A stretch of 64,000 bases of DNA from Oxyruncus cristatus. Its lineage: Eukaryota; Chordata; Aves; Passeriformes; Cotingidae. Below, in pieces: positions 50,025 to 63,659 of the stretch. Below the pieces are notes generated by a model. It had not been told where the DNA came from, ran no database searches, and saw nothing but the letters and a program-made list of their open reading frames with translations. Within the stretch, counting starts at the first letter, position 1, and every line of letters starts with the position of its first letter. The stretch covers positions 1,807,152 through 1,871,151 of the forward strand of contig VXAY01002317.1 in NCBI GenBank assembly GCA_013399855.1, given 5' to 3'. The position numbers were made by a program, and so were the translations under genes.

Positions 50025-50440
50025 CTGCACTATTCTCAATTACTGCACTGCAAACAGAGCCACGAGGATATTACAGCTCAGCTGTGAGAAGCCACTGAAT
50101 GTAAAGCTTGCTGACCAATTCAGCTGTCTACAAAAGATCCGTCTGTTAAAGGAGCCCAAGTGTGTTTGTTGATACCTCTCCAAACAGTAGCAACCTGAAA
50201 GAATGGATGGAGATCAAAAACCAGGACATCCTGCTTTGTTCTTTGTGAATAGGAAGGAATTGGGTCTGTGTTATGTCCAACCAAGATTCTGGAAAGCAAT
50301 TAACTAGTTGATGGGAGTAGTTTGCTTCGCTACTTCAGCTTATTGCCGGAGAATGAACTGTGACAAGTTTATAATTCTAAATCTTTGGCCAGTTTGTAAC
50401 ATTTTTTTTTCTTTGAGAATAAAATTGTTATACACAATAA
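50025..50440 (+). other. Candidate alternative or distal terminal exon (unconfirmed)
   Basis: A long T/G-rich pyrimidine tract, a branch-point-like CTAAT and the acceptor ATACAG (ending at 50024) are followed by about 390 bases less AT-rich than the surroundings, with several CpG, and then AATAAA at 50418-50423 and a T/G-containing downstream stretch. If FUT8 exon 8 (phase 0) were spliced here, 20 extra residues would precede a TGA at 50085-50087, replacing the SH3 domain. A splice from within the 3' UTR, or an independent non-coding transcript, is at least as likely. Signals alone support it; there is no homology evidence. Confidence 0.35.
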
Positions 50441-53400
50441 GTTCAGACTTGTGGGATGCAGTTCGTTGTGCATGAGCATTTCTTAAAATGATTGTTGCTT
50501 ATGTTGCTAATATTCAATTATTCAGCAAAGATAGAAAAATCTTGTTGGGCTGGCTTGACCACTTTTTCAACCTCTATGTCAGTAGAGATTACACAGAGGC
50601 TAGCACTAATGAACCTTCACATAATAGATTTAGGATGATGGATCTGTTTGCTTACCTGTTTCTTTTGTTTATATACAACAGAGAAAAATGTTTTCTAAAT
50701 GTTATAAAATTATAGTTACAATGCATCTACCTGCTAAAAATGTATTTCTTTATGGCTGCTAATGATTCATATTAGCTGATGTTTGTATGTTTTTGAGTGT
50801 ATTGCTCATTCCTTTTGTACAGTGTTTAGACTGTAAGATTTATGATCCTCTAGTGCTTTTTTTGTGTTTCCAACACTCTTTGTTCTACTAGGATTCTTGT
50901 CATTCAATAGGATCCTGAGGCAGTACAGTAATATGAAATAATAATTGTAGTCATAAAATGCTTTAAACATTTAATGTATAATGTTAAATTCAATATGATT
51001 TTTTTTGAGTTTGCTTTTATTTATTTTACATTTATATTTTGTTATATGTATTGCTTATTTGTCTTCATGAGTATATGAAAAGAAATTCTAAAAAACAACC
51101 CAGCAAATCCAAATACACAGGAATACAGATACAGGAAGTTATCTTAGTTCCTTCATTTGTCATTGATAGCATATTTATATGTTTGGTTCTGAAACAGTGA
51201 TTTAAGAAATTATGCAGTGTACTTTTTTTGCTCTCATTCCTTGTCCTGGAAGTTAATAACTGACCATGCATGTGCTAAATCTGTTCCACTGTGAATTGAA
51301 ACAGGTTCACATCCATGCTGATTGGTTTGGTATATATTAGTCAATGAGAATTTTGTCAGTAAGCATGAATGTATATCCTTTATTTCTGTGCTTTTAAAAT
51401 TGAATGTGGGAGAGTAAATGTAAGGACCATTGAATAATAGGCTTTTCTCACCTGTTGCTGAACTGTGTAGAGCTTACTTATGCCCATTTTCACTCTCAAG
51501 AAAACACTGTAGGAATATGCTCTCAAGGTGCATACACCATGGACAGTTATGAATCTAATATGAAGGGATAAAATCTGTTGAAGAGTCTGGAGAAACCTCT
51601 AGAAGATGAGGATGTGACCAAGGTAATGGTTGGCTTGATATGAAGATGTTTATCTGCCGATGTGACTACTGGAGGTCTTGTTCTCTTCTTGGGCTGCCCC
51701 TTCAGGATTCATTTAACAGACATACCTTATTTTGTCATGACTTCATGCTGGATGGACATTGGTTCCAGAACATTCTGTTCCTTTCTAATAAGATGCGTCA
51801 TGTTAATACAGGTGCTCTGCTATAGTACCTCTGTAGTATAACAGTTTGGATTTTCTCAGTGCAGTGCTGATGTTACTCCCTCTTCAAAGTTTTGCTTGAG
51901 AGGTTTTCTTTTGGTAAAGCCATACACAATGGTTAAAAAAAAAAGGAAATAATGCCATTCTTTACTGATTTGAGTCCGATATTTTATTTCTAGGGTACCT
52001 ATAATTTGCTGTACTGGCGTACAAATCTACAAGGTAGATTTTAACTTGTCTTCTGTAGCAAATAGCTTACTACTGTTGTCTTTAGATGACAGTTTGAAGC
52101 TGAAAGTAAGCTTTAAGCCTCTGCAAATATTTCTGTCTCTTGTTGCTGTCTGAGAAAGAGTGATGACCCCTCCTGACATTAGGCGAATGGAGTCTGTAAG
52201 AACTAGGAAGTGCTAATTCCACGTGATACAATTTTTTTCTACCAACATTGCTGCTCTTTTGCCTCGGTCTCTTTTATCCGGCTTTGCTTTGTTTTAAAAA
52301 TTATCTTGCAATGCAGACGTACAAGGCAATAGTTTTGGCTGATTGAAAGGGAGTTGTAAATGAGTTTCCTAAGTGTGCTGCTAGAACAAGGCACAGCAAT
52401 GTCCATTAATCCCTTCATTTGTGCAATATCTTCTCCAGCAAGTTCTCTACCACTGTTGCCAACTTCCTTTTCTATTTTCCAGCTGATTTCCTCCATCTCT
52501 GCTTATGTACAGAGTGGTGTTCTACTCTGTTCATGTAGATCTCAAAAACACCCTTCATATGCACAAAAAATGAAAACAGAAAATGAAATGCAAAGAAGTT
52601 ATCGTGTATGATTTTTTTTCATCAGATTTTGTCTTCTGTATACCACATTCTTGAATTTTAAGTTCTCAGAAGCAAAAAAAAGTAATTTTCATTTTTGCTC
52701 AGACTTCTTAGTCCTGAAACAATAGACAAAAAGGTTTTTAGGAGTAAAGCTTTTCTGAAAACAGTAGATCATGTAGACCTAAAACAAACATGATAAAAAA
52801 TACAAAGCTCATGAAGTTCCTAAAAGTAGAACTGCATGGAAGATTACTCTGAATGCCGGAGTAGAAATACACAGGATTATAATTTGTTTTTCCCCTAGTT
52901 TTCTCCTGTTGGTTTAACAGCTCATCTAAGTTGCTGCTTATCTGTGACAAATTGGCATTAATTAGCATCTGTGGAACTGGACAGACTCTTCAGTGTGCAG
53001 ACTGCCTCTCAGAACAACTATATTAAAATTTATCTCGACATTTTTAATCTTAATACAAAAGTACCTTAATAACTCTGTTATAGTATTTCATGTTTTTGCA
53101 TCTTGAAGTTTTCAGATAACCACTAGTGGGTGGTATATAACATGAATGATAGAACTTTAAGTATATCCATCTGGAAGGTGTAGGAACAGCTGTTCATGCA
53201 TAAGGCAATACACTGATATGTCATATTAATTAATCATTTTGATGTCACAGGATGTACAAAGTGATCACTGTTTACTGCATAGCCGTATGGCTAGCAAATG
53301 ATTTGTGAAATCATTGTCCATTTTAACTGAGGTGTTTTTATTAAAGAACAGTAGCTATGACTAACAACATGTTTCCTTATTTTAGTTTGAAGTCTCTCAC

Positions 53401-56400
53401 TTGTTTATTATGGCACACACTCAGTGACTGAATGATAAAGTATGTGAACTACATTTTACTACTGGAGACATATTCAAAGGGTACTTGGGTCCCATCCAAA
53501 TCACTTAAATTAAGAAAAGAACATGTTATTGGGCAAAAATGCTCATATTGAGTTCAGTGAAAAGTATCTGATCTGGAGTCTTCAAATTTTGTCTGGGGAA
53601 GATTTAGTTTTCAAGGCAGTGTATGTCGGAACAGTGCCCATGTTTTCTCAGTATTCAAGGAATTTTATGCTGTTGATCTCAGAATTCCTGACATATGTCA
53701 AGATTCTTTTTGTTTATTGCACTATAACAGCAGTATGCTACATAAGCAGACAAGACTGTTCCAAATTCCAAAATGCTTTTTCCTTCTATATTTTAGTGCT
53801 CTGGAATGAGTGCATGCTTGCATCATCAGATTATCATGTCAGTACTGAAGTTAAGTATCTCTAGTATGCTTACAATTCTAGAAAATGTTTTTCCAGGACT
53901 CACAAGAGGAAATTTCCTAGATGAGTGATCCTTATTTTCAGCAGCAGTGTCGTTTAACTACGTACCTGTAATGAAGGGAAACAAGCCTTTTTTTCAAAGA
54001 TTGGAATCCATGTTTGCCTGAGGATGAAGTTAGGTAAAGCACTTTATACTGGCAATATCTTCATAAATAAGACAAACTTAGTTCACAGGGTAGTTCAAAT
54101 TATCTGCCTCTTTTCTGGGAAAAAATGGTGGTTTTTTGACTGATGGCAAAGTACTAGTTTCCTGCTGTAACCTTTTTCAACAGTATCTAGTAAGGTTGCT
54201 TTTGTATGCATTTCTGACCTCTACAGGCTCTGTTCAAGAACAGGTTAATTTGAACACCAGGAAAAATATCTAAAAAAAAAAAAAAAATAAAAAAAAGAAA
54301 AGATATGAAAATAAAGGGGTGCGGGGAGTGTTTGTTTAATTGCATCCTCTGATGACAATGGCTGTAGTTTTCCTTGCAAGCTTTGGAGCACTCCCAGGAT
54401 TGACTTCATGAAAGCAATTAGAGTCCTCTGTCCTTTAAAAGGCAGTATCCTCTGTCTTATACTCTAATAAAATTTCTAAAATTTTATCTTTGCAATATTC
54501 TTCATGCATGTGTTGTCTTTCTTCATCTTTTTGTGACATGTATGTTTTTTAAGACTGCAGTAGCTGGAACAGACTTTTGGAAGTTTTGGTATCAGAACCC
54601 CCTGAGGCACATGTGCATATACTCTGTGTTTCATCATTACAGGGTTTCAATTAAATCCTAACCAAAGTTCCTAAAAATACTGATAAATATACAGTGCTCA
54701 GATGTCATAATGGCTGTAATCTCGACTTGGTTTTGAATCAAGTTGTTCAAGTTTTGTCTCTTTTAAGAGTCTGACAAGTCTGGATTTTTCTGGTGCAAAC
54801 TAGAAGACTAGATAGGAGTGGAGTGCAGTGCTGTGAATGGTCAAAGACAGGAATGCTCAGTGTAATTCCAGCATGTCCAAAAATTTTCACCAGCTTTACT
54901 CATTGGCAAGTACAAGAAAATAACTCTAAAGTCCTTATCTGAAGTATTTTGAACAGACATTGTTCTGGGTATGTTTTCTAGTTAGTTATTCCTTCCATCA
55001 GTGCTGAAAAAGGGATGATTTCTTACCTTGTTTATTTATTGTTTGGAATAAAATGGCAATTGAATAAACAGGTCAAGAAAGAAAAAAGTTGACTGTCTAA
55101 CAGATCTACCTTTGTAACGTGCTGTTCTCCCATGTATTCGATTTTTTTCAAACTTTCCTCTTTGCTTCATATTTCTGCATACCTTACGAAGTCCATGATG
55201 AAAAAGAAATGGGAGTAGAATGTTCCCTTTACACCGTGCATAAATGGCTGAAGTGTACTTAGGAACTGAAGGGTCTCAATTTTCTAACTTTAGGTGCAGG
55301 AATGCATGCCCAGCCCCGGTGGAATGCACATTACAGCAACACATCAGGAAAAAAATAAGATGCTTTAGGGGATGTTTTATGCTTTTAGATACCCAAACAC
55401 ATAGTTCCCAAATTCATAGTGACATTTTTTGGTTTTAGCCATCACTGACTTGAGATTATTTGTCTGTGTTCTAGAATGGGTATGTATATCATTCTATCTA
55501 TGATATTTTTAGACTCTGTATTTTGAGAGAATGTTGTTAGAGCAGACTGAGTGCTTTTATGGGAAACGTTAAGTCACTCAATTTAGGATTTATTCCCTTT
55601 TTACAGGTATTTACAAACAATGGTGACCATTTAGCCCCAATCCTTTTGGTTCTAAGACCCCGATAGCTTTATATTTTGATCTTACCAGAACTGGAGCCTG
55701 CACAACTATTTTCTTGAAAGCAATGTTAGTTTTCCTTCTTCATTAAATTAAAAATAATATTGTAATGAGGTCCTAGGGAGAACTGAACTGCAGGTCTCAC
55801 GATAGTGAACTAGATACAAAGTTTGGCTTGGAGTACTTGCAGTGATTCTAGCACTACTGCAAAATCTTGTCTCCATTAGCACCAGCTATGCACTTGCTGT
55901 AGCTATTACTGCAATGTAGTCACATCACTGAGAGAAATTACAGAAGTCCTTCTCTGGCTCAGCAGCATTAAACTATGCAAATTAGTGAAACTCAGAGAGT
56001 TATCTCTTTGAGAATTTAAGTGCTTGAAGGTCAAAATTAATTTAATCTTTACCCAAGTTTAGGGAAGATATACTAAATGCAACTCAGCTAGCAGTTTGCT
56101 TTGTTGTACGGTAAAATCCTCACATCCAGCACTGTTCCATATATTCTTGTGGTAAGAGAAGAAATCCCAGAAATCTGTTTTCTGTATGGTTATATCAATC
56201 ACTCGTGCATACATGATGCTAGAATTACAGTCTCTTGATGCAAGCTGCACTTAGACAATATGGTATCTGAAATGGTAGTTGAAATCTAGCAGTATGTTTA
56301 ATGAGAGCCTTGGATTTTTGCATGTGTTTTTAAGATGTCTACAATAAAAATATAATGTTAAGCAGTCTCAAGTGAAGAAAAGAGATACAGGAGCAAGAGG

Positions 56401-59259
56401 GAGATAGAGGCATCAATCCCTTAACCATACTTACCTTTAGGCACAAAGTGCATAGCACTCTGGTGACTGAGAGTAGTTATGGATGAAGAAAGCTGTTAGG
56501 TTTTAGTGAATGAAATGTCTAAAATAAATTGTGATTTATGACGTGGAGTATGTATAACCTCTATGTATGCTGAACTGTCCCTGTAGGTATGGTTGTGACT
56601 ATCTATTGCAGCTTGCTAATTTCTTCACTGGAGTTCTAACAGTCTGTCTCATATTCAAATTGGTTCACCATTTGTCCGGTATCATTTATTCGACTGCATT
56701 ATCATTTATACATACTATAGTTGTCTCTTTATTTCTTTATTTTTAGGAACCATGTTGGTCTCTAGAAGTTGACACTGGCTGGGAAATGTGCCTAATTTGA
56801 GCATCTATTCTGAACAACTCTTATTGTCCTAAGTGTTATGAATAAAACTGTCATCAGGTGGTGATCTCTGTTTGCAACTGCCCTGACATCATTTAGATTT
56901 AGTTAGTGGGAGGACTAACTCTCAGCTTCCAACCTGCCAGTGTGTAATACAAGCCTTAAAATCATTAAAACATAAGAAACATAAGAAACTCATGTTTGAG
57001 TTCATGTTGTGTCATCATTTGTTGACTGTGATTATTTATTAAGTTTTTCAAGGCAGCATTCATATATTAGGAATGAGAATGTGAAATCTAGACCAAATTG
57101 CATGTGCCAGGTAAAAGCACAAGGCATTTAAACTACTCTTGCGTGTTTGGATTCTGATTTTATAGAAATGAAACATGACAAAGAAGAGGAAGAATTCTGA
57201 ACCCTGAAGATTAATGGTAGTGCACACTCTTGAAGCTAAGAAGTCCTTCTAATTGGCCTTGATCCTTATTTTTCAATGCTTTTAAGTGGTTCAACTCATT
57301 TAGTTTGAAAGAGAACTTATGTTTCAGCTTCCAAGAGGTGTTAGCTGATTTTTGTATTTTTACATTTTTCCTTGTTGATTAAAGGCACAGATATGCATTC
57401 CCATTTTAGCACATATTAAACCCCTGTTGGAGAATGCTTCCCCACAGCATCACAGCTCAGACAAGCGGGTGTCTGACTAATGTTCAGTGAAGATAAAAAC
57501 ATCGCGTGACAGATTCTCAGACAAAAAGTAAACATAATCATTATTGCTGGGTAATTATAAATTAATTCAGTTTTGATTTAATAGTGCTGGATAAGCGTAA
57601 AACTGTAGGAAAACTCCTCATCATCATGATGTCCATTTCTTAATGGTCTACTGCCTGTACTCCAGTGGATTATTCAGTCAGACGTACTTCAGACAGTTTT
57701 TATACACCAGGTAGGGTAACAGCAGCAATTTAACCATAGTAAAGCGAAAGTGGTCATAGCCTGATTACACTTCCATTCAGTGTAACCCTATATTAAACAC
57801 ACCTACACAGCACTGAAATCCTAATTGTAGATTTAAAAAAAATTACTGTTGACTGCATGTAAGAGCTTGCTAGTTGCTCTTTGGAGAATATGTCTTGAAG
57901 ACAAAGATTAAAGTATTTTTTCTTTTTATACCTTAATGGCTATCAAGCCTAATAAAAGCTATTTGGACCATTCAAATAAGGCTACCTAGTAGTGCTTAAA
58001 TGCTAATTAAAGAAACTTGTCATCTGGAATGGGGAACTTTATTGAAGTCAGTTCACAATTTTAGCCTTTTCTCCTGACAAACTATTATATTCTAGAAATG
58101 ATAGGTTAATTAACATACCACAGCGATGGGGGAGGTACTGTTTGCTTTGTTTGTCCTTGAAAGAAAAACAACATCTTAGCAGGTAAACTTAACAAGCAGC
58201 ATTGTGTCCTGTGAAAATATCCTAAGTCAATGTGCTCTTTGAAAAATGGAAAGTTTCTCAAGTCTGTTTACTCGTGACATCTCTGTAAAAACTAAATTCT
58301 AAGGGAGAACTTAAAGATATTTAATGAATATTTTATTTTGAATTGAGTAGAATCTTTATACTTCATTCTCCTGTGACTCTTGCAAGGATAAGGTGTGATA
58401 GGTAAAATGTCTTCTTTTTGTTCGCTACCTGTCATTTTTGACCTGTTATGCCTTGATGGTGGATCCCTTGTAAGATAAGACTTTTCAGCATCCTCCATTA
58501 TCCCTGCTTTTAATTGTTTGGATGCTCACTATTTCAATAATGTGGAGATTATTCTGAGACTAATCAATTCTCAGAAAAACAATTTCTGCTGCTGAACTGA
58601 AAATCCTATAGAAGGGGTATTTTTGTGATTTTTTTTTTCCCCCCTCGACAAAGTCTATTTTCCACTTTGCCACAGAAGGGTTCAATTTCTGCCACACCCT
58701 TTATTTTTCCCCAAGTTTTTAAATACTTATTTAATTTTTATTTAAGCCATACAGCTCTCCTGCAAAGCACTTCAATATTACTTTCCTGACAAGGACAAGA
58801 TTCTTCTTAAAAGATACTCCTCTCCATAGCATGAGTGAGGAGCCCACTGAGGTAACATAATTTGAGCATGATAATACTCTCTGCACTATTAAACACAGAG
58901 GGTTTAATTCCTGATCATAACCTCAGCCCAGAACCAATGGAGGTGCTAATCAATTTTCCATCTTTATTTGCTTCCACTCAAATGGTATTGCAGTGAACGT
59001 ATTCCAGAAGTTTCACAGAGACTGTGTTGTAGTTTCTGATCATTGTATTCATCATTCAGATTAATCTGACATAAAACAGGATTAGCAAAGTCCCCATTCA
59101 AGGTTAATTCAGACAACTACTGTGAGTACTGGTATATTCAGTCATCTTTGACAGGATCAACAAAGTCATACCTGCTTGAATTTAAAAAGGAAATGTGGTC
59201 TGTGAGACTTGTATCTCTCACCTGTCTCTCAGACTAGTGGAAGAGGCAGGGAGAAGGAA
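50441..59259. other. Intergenic sequence downstream of FUT8
   Basis: No coding region or RNA gene was recognised. The longest open frame (53523-53864 +, 113 codons) resembles nothing I know and has no supporting signals. There is an A-rich stretch at 54272-54305. Several blocks at about 57540-59170 contain repeated TAATTA or CTAATTAA-type words and lack mobile-element sequence; they could be conserved non-coding elements, but conservation cannot be judged from one sequence. Confidence 0.6.
54272..54305. repeat. A-rich simple repeat
   Basis: Sixteen A, then AT and G interruptions in A runs. The upstream flank does not look like a processed transcript, so I do not call a retrocopy. Confidence 0.8.
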
Positions 59260-60570
59260 GATTTAACCTTGGTGAAGGAGAGTTAGTTTAGGGAAGATTT
59301 AAAAAAACTTTAAACTCACGGAGTATGCAAGTCCGTGATCACACCTGACTCAGCAAGTGCTGATAGAATTGGCTGATGTCATTGTGAGGTTACTTTTAAT
59401 TGGTTTTGAACAGTCATTGTGTTTGGAGGAGATTCATAAAAGCTAGAAGAAATCAAATATCCTTATTTTCAAGAAAGGCAAGAATGAGGATTTTAGGAGC
59501 TACAAACTGGGCAGCCTTGCATCAGTCTCTGGGAAGTCATGGAGCTGCTAATTGGGGAAACAATGTCTAAACATTAAAGGCAGAAGATGATTTGGAGTAG
59601 TTGGCATGCACTTATGATAGGAAAGTCTCGCTCAATCAACCAGTCTCAAAGGTTGACTGGCTCAGCAGATGAGAAGAAAGCTGTGAACTTTGTTTGGCTT
59701 GATCTTAGTAAGGCTTTTGACAAACTCTGAAATGCATCCTTGAGACAAACTTATGAAGTAAGCTATGACTAGAGAAGTAGGCAGTGGGGTGAAGTGAAAA
59801 TTAGCTGATCTACTGAACTCAAAGGTTTTGTATCAGTGGCGTGAAGTCCAGCTGGAGTCCAGTCACTGGTGGTGTATCCAAGAGCCTAGGACAGTTCAGC
59901 ATCTTCACTGATGACTTGGCTTATGGGGGCAGAGTGCACCTCAATTTTACAAGTGACACAAAATTGAAAGGAGCCGCTGACGTGCCCTGCTATTCAAAGG
60001 GACCTCAACAGCCCAGAGAAATGGGCTGACAGAAATTTGGTGGAGTTAAACAGAGGGAGGTGCCAAGTCCTGCACCTTGGGAGGAACAGCTCCCTGCATG
60101 GGAGTGGGACTGGGGACCAACCAGCTGGAAAGGAGCTTGGCAGAAAAAGACTAGGGGTCCTGGTGGACAATAAACTGAATAAGTCAGCAACAAATGTCAA
60201 CATTGTCCTAGGCTGCCTCAGGAAAAGCATCCCAGCAGGTCAAGAAAAGTGGTAATTTCCCTTTACTCAGCACTGGTGAGGGCACATCTGGAGTGCTGTG
60301 TTCAGTTCTGGCCTTACCAGTGCAAGAAAAATGTGGATGTGGAGTGAGTCCAGAGAAGGGTCACAAAGAAGATTAAGGGATTGAAAAATCTGCCATTCTG
60401 AATGAGCTGGGATTTTTCATCCTGCAGAAAACTTGTGGGGAAGAAATCTTATCAGATATTTTAAAGTAAAATAGTACCCTCCTTAACCAAGAGACACACA
60501 ATGAGGTCTGCCTCTACAGATATAAGAAAGACCTTAACAATCTAAAAGATCTTGCAAAAATAGGCTGGAA
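59260..60570 (+). mobile_element. CR1 LINE copy, about 1.3 kb, inactive reverse transcriptase
   Basis: Carries a broken part of CR1 ORF2 in sense orientation. Recognisable in order: AAGAAAGGCAAGAATGAGGA; the RT motif A segment LDLSKAFDKL at 59698-59727, followed at once by TGA; the motif B region, degenerate (GGVSKSLGQ); motif C with FTSDTKL where active CR1 has FADDTKL, so one catalytic aspartate is lost; then CCTGCACCTTGGGAGGAACA, GGGGTCCTGGTGGACAATAA and TACTCAGCACTGGTGAGGGC. Stops and frameshifts split it into several small frames (59841-60029, 60037-60255). The 5' boundary is approximate, and after 60480 the match fades. Unlike the 9.4-kb copy, this one is old. Confidence 0.88.
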
Positions 60571-63281
60571 AAGTTGCTGAATCATTGTAGGAGATTTGTT
60601 GAGAACAATGTTGGTGGTGGCTTCTTCCTGCATAGCAGCAGGAGATTTACCTTGCTTTTAAAGTTCCTTTTGGTGGCAGCCAGCTTGGAAGAAATTGCAA
60701 TTGATGAAGATTTGTGTAATACAGTCCCCAATATAGTCCTGAAAAATAGTCAGGTAGTAAAAATTGTAGTCTGTATCCGTGGTCATGGAAATGCATCAGC
60801 CAACCAAAGAAATTGTATATAGCCAGATTGGTTTTATAATTTGTGTAGCTTGATCACACATTAACTGTAGATAGTTCCACATTAGGTTGCTTCTGAGTTT
60901 GGCTGAATGATGCAGCTGATGAGCTTGCTTTGGTTGTGCAGTGTTTTTAATGCTTACTGATACTCCTGACCACAAGGGTATTGCCCTAAATTTCCTTGTG
61001 AACTGAACATAACGTATCTGAGAGAAGAGATTTAAGCAGTTCTGACATTCTTTGTTGCATATTTTTTTTGCTTCCCTGAGCCAGAAATCCTAAGTTCTTG
61101 AATCATTATCTAAAGCTAGAGTGCCTACATAGACTCATGGAGTTGCTGCTTTCCTTCCACTTCACAGATTTTTCGTCTTCAATGGTATTAACATATGCAC
61201 TCATCTCGCTTTTTAGTCAGAGTAAACGTTCCAGCACTAACTACCTTCTTCCTGTATGCTTACAGTTAAAACTTAAACAGATCATGTAAAATGAAATAGA
61301 GAGCTCTTTAGCATGCATTTTAGTGTTTAAGTAATTTTCATTTAAACATGCCACTTGGGATTTAATTTGAAAAACTTCAAATATACTTGTTTTTTTTTCC
61401 CGTAATAGGAGTCAGAGTAATTGCTATTTTCAAGGGATAACTAGAGGATCAACGCATTAATAAATGGTGACAATGGCATTTGTGAGATTACTGAAGGGAA
61501 AAGGAAATATTTTGTGTGATATCCATGTTTGTTCATAGAGTTCATTGAGTAGAGGCTCTTTAAAGTTTTTTTTTACCATTGTAAGAACACCCAGAAGCTT
61601 GCCTTCAGGGTTTGGGGAACTGTATACACATACAGGAAATACAGATCAATGCCTTGAAAGGATTTTAGCTTATTCAAAGAAATCTCAAATAAACTTCATA
61701 AGTATAAATTAACAGTTTCAGAATAGAGGTGATTTTGTTGGACAGGCATAATGACCAAAAGCTTATTTACTACAATACATTGAAAAGCCTGAGTTCTTTT
61801 TACCTGTACTGTAAACTAGTATATATGCAAGAAGTTGAAAATGTACGTATCTAGATAAGATCTCTAAAGGACTTTCAATTTTTTTTTTTTTTACTACAAG
61901 GGAAGAATAGACCTCATTAGGCAGGAAGTAAAAATGAACACGGAACTACTAATTTAGTTATGAAAGAAACAAAATAATAAATTTGGAATAATTATTAGGA
62001 GCACTGATAGTGAACCCTCTCTTTAAATTGCCTTGCATTTTCCATTCTTAGGTTTTTGTAGTATGTTCGGTTTTTTTCCTCGAAACTTTAGTACCTTACT
62101 GTTTTCACCAACCTTTGAAGTTTGCCAGGGTCAAAGACCTGCAGCAGGAGACAGGTCTTCTGTAAATATTTCGAAATTCTCATTGAATTATAAAATTTTA
62201 CGAATTACTGCTTCCCTGACTTCATTTGCATTTCAGAAAGAGATTTTGGTAGGCTGTCAAAATGACTGAATATAAAGGCTACAAGTCCATGCTTCTGTTG
62301 TGAAGGAACAGTGTGTATTTGAAACATTCAGGTCCTGCAGGAACACCTATACCAGACAGGAATGATGCTGAAAGCAAAGTGTGATGATTGATGATTGATC
62401 ACCTGACCCAACAATAAATTGATTTTTTAAGGTAAAGGAGAAGGGGAAAAAAACATCTATGTACTTCCTTCTGTTCCAGCAGTCAAGCTGTGTGCCACAT
62501 TATGCCATCTCCCACTCTACTATGAAAACATTTGTTCAAAAGCAAACATTATTCTGATTCTGAAATCATGTTCTCAGACATGAATTTTTCTTTTGAATCT
62601 CTGTATTGTCATACAGTTGCTAATTACGTGTTCACATTATTGCTTTCTAAGAGTTGTGCCTCATGCAATACATGAGAAGGAGTAAAAATGTTAATGAAAT
62701 GTGACTCCTTGTTTAAAATTCCTATTATAAAGGAAGAGGCAGCATGAGGGAAAACAAGTGTAATATGTTTTTCTAGGAAAAATAGCCTCTGTTCATCTGG
62801 AAAGCTTACTCCTATCCTAAAGGAAAATAGTCCTGATATGTGGTGACCTGAACTGGCAGAGATATCATTCTGTACAACTTATTTGCTACTTTTTCAGTTT
62901 TGGAATGGTGCAGAATATTCTCACGAAGTAGTGTGAAAATGTAGGAAGAGGTAGGTGGGCTAAGGGAAACCTGCTGATTTTGTAGAAAAGGTTGGATACA
63001 AGAAAAGAAAATACTGGAAAGGTCAAAGAAACAGCAGTCAGTAAGCATTTAAAGAAAATGGGATGTGATAATAGAGTAAGTTATTATTATAAAGTTTTGC
63101 AAATTAGATAAATATCAGGATCTTAAATTTAGTGAGTATACATAATAAGTGCATGTACTTGGAAATTTATGGAAAAATAAACATGGCCATATGTATGGTA
63201 ATACTTTTGTGCTTTTTATTTTAAAATGTGTTCAATGTAATACTTGCAGGAGAATATTTTTTTTTTTCTATTAACATACAG
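60571..63281. other. Intergenic sequence, nothing recognised
   Basis: AT-rich DNA without recognisable genes or repeats beyond short T runs. A decoy acceptor (CCCGTAATAG near 61409) has no good donor after it. Confidence 0.65.
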
Positions 63282-63337
63282 CTGCAAAACGTAGAAGACT
63301 GAGACCATGATTGCTAAGGCTGGAGAATCCTCAGAAG
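63282..63337 (+). other. Candidate exon A of an unknown transcript
   Basis: A T-rich tract, the branch-point-like TATTAAC and the acceptor ATACAG (ending at 63281) precede 56 bases that end in AAG before GTAAGT, a full-consensus donor. It contains ATG at 63307, with an in-frame TAG 13 bases earlier (63292-63294). If spliced to 63660 it would read MIAKAGESSE|AQNVNDKAFM and stop after 23 codons, so a non-coding RNA is more likely than a peptide gene. I recognise no family. Confidence 0.35.
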
Positions 63338-63659
63338 GTAAGTGTATGATGGTGTCTGACACTTCAAGTTCAGTTGTTGTTACTAGTGTTCATGAAACAG
63401 AGAATGCAAGCAAAGCAGTGAGCAAAACCATTCAGGATTCCCATATTTACTTACTTGATCATATTGGACATACTAGTCATGAAAGATACTGGTGAAAGAT
63501 TTGAGGGAATCTAAGTGGAGAAAACATACTTATAGAGAGGCTTGGTGTAATACGCTGTTTGCACAAAGTAAAGCAAACTTACATTTACCTGTAATTTTGA
63601 CACAGATGCTGTAAAGGTTAAATACTTGATGCATAATTCATTTTCTTTCTGTTATGCAG

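Noticed and set aside
53523..53864. 113-codon frame on + downstream of FUT8
   Set aside because: Low-complexity hydrophobic reading of AT-rich DNA, no family recognised, no exon signals.
54272..54305. A-rich stretch as a possible retrocopy tail
   Set aside because: The 5' flank has no recognisable transcript sequence and no target-site duplication was seen.
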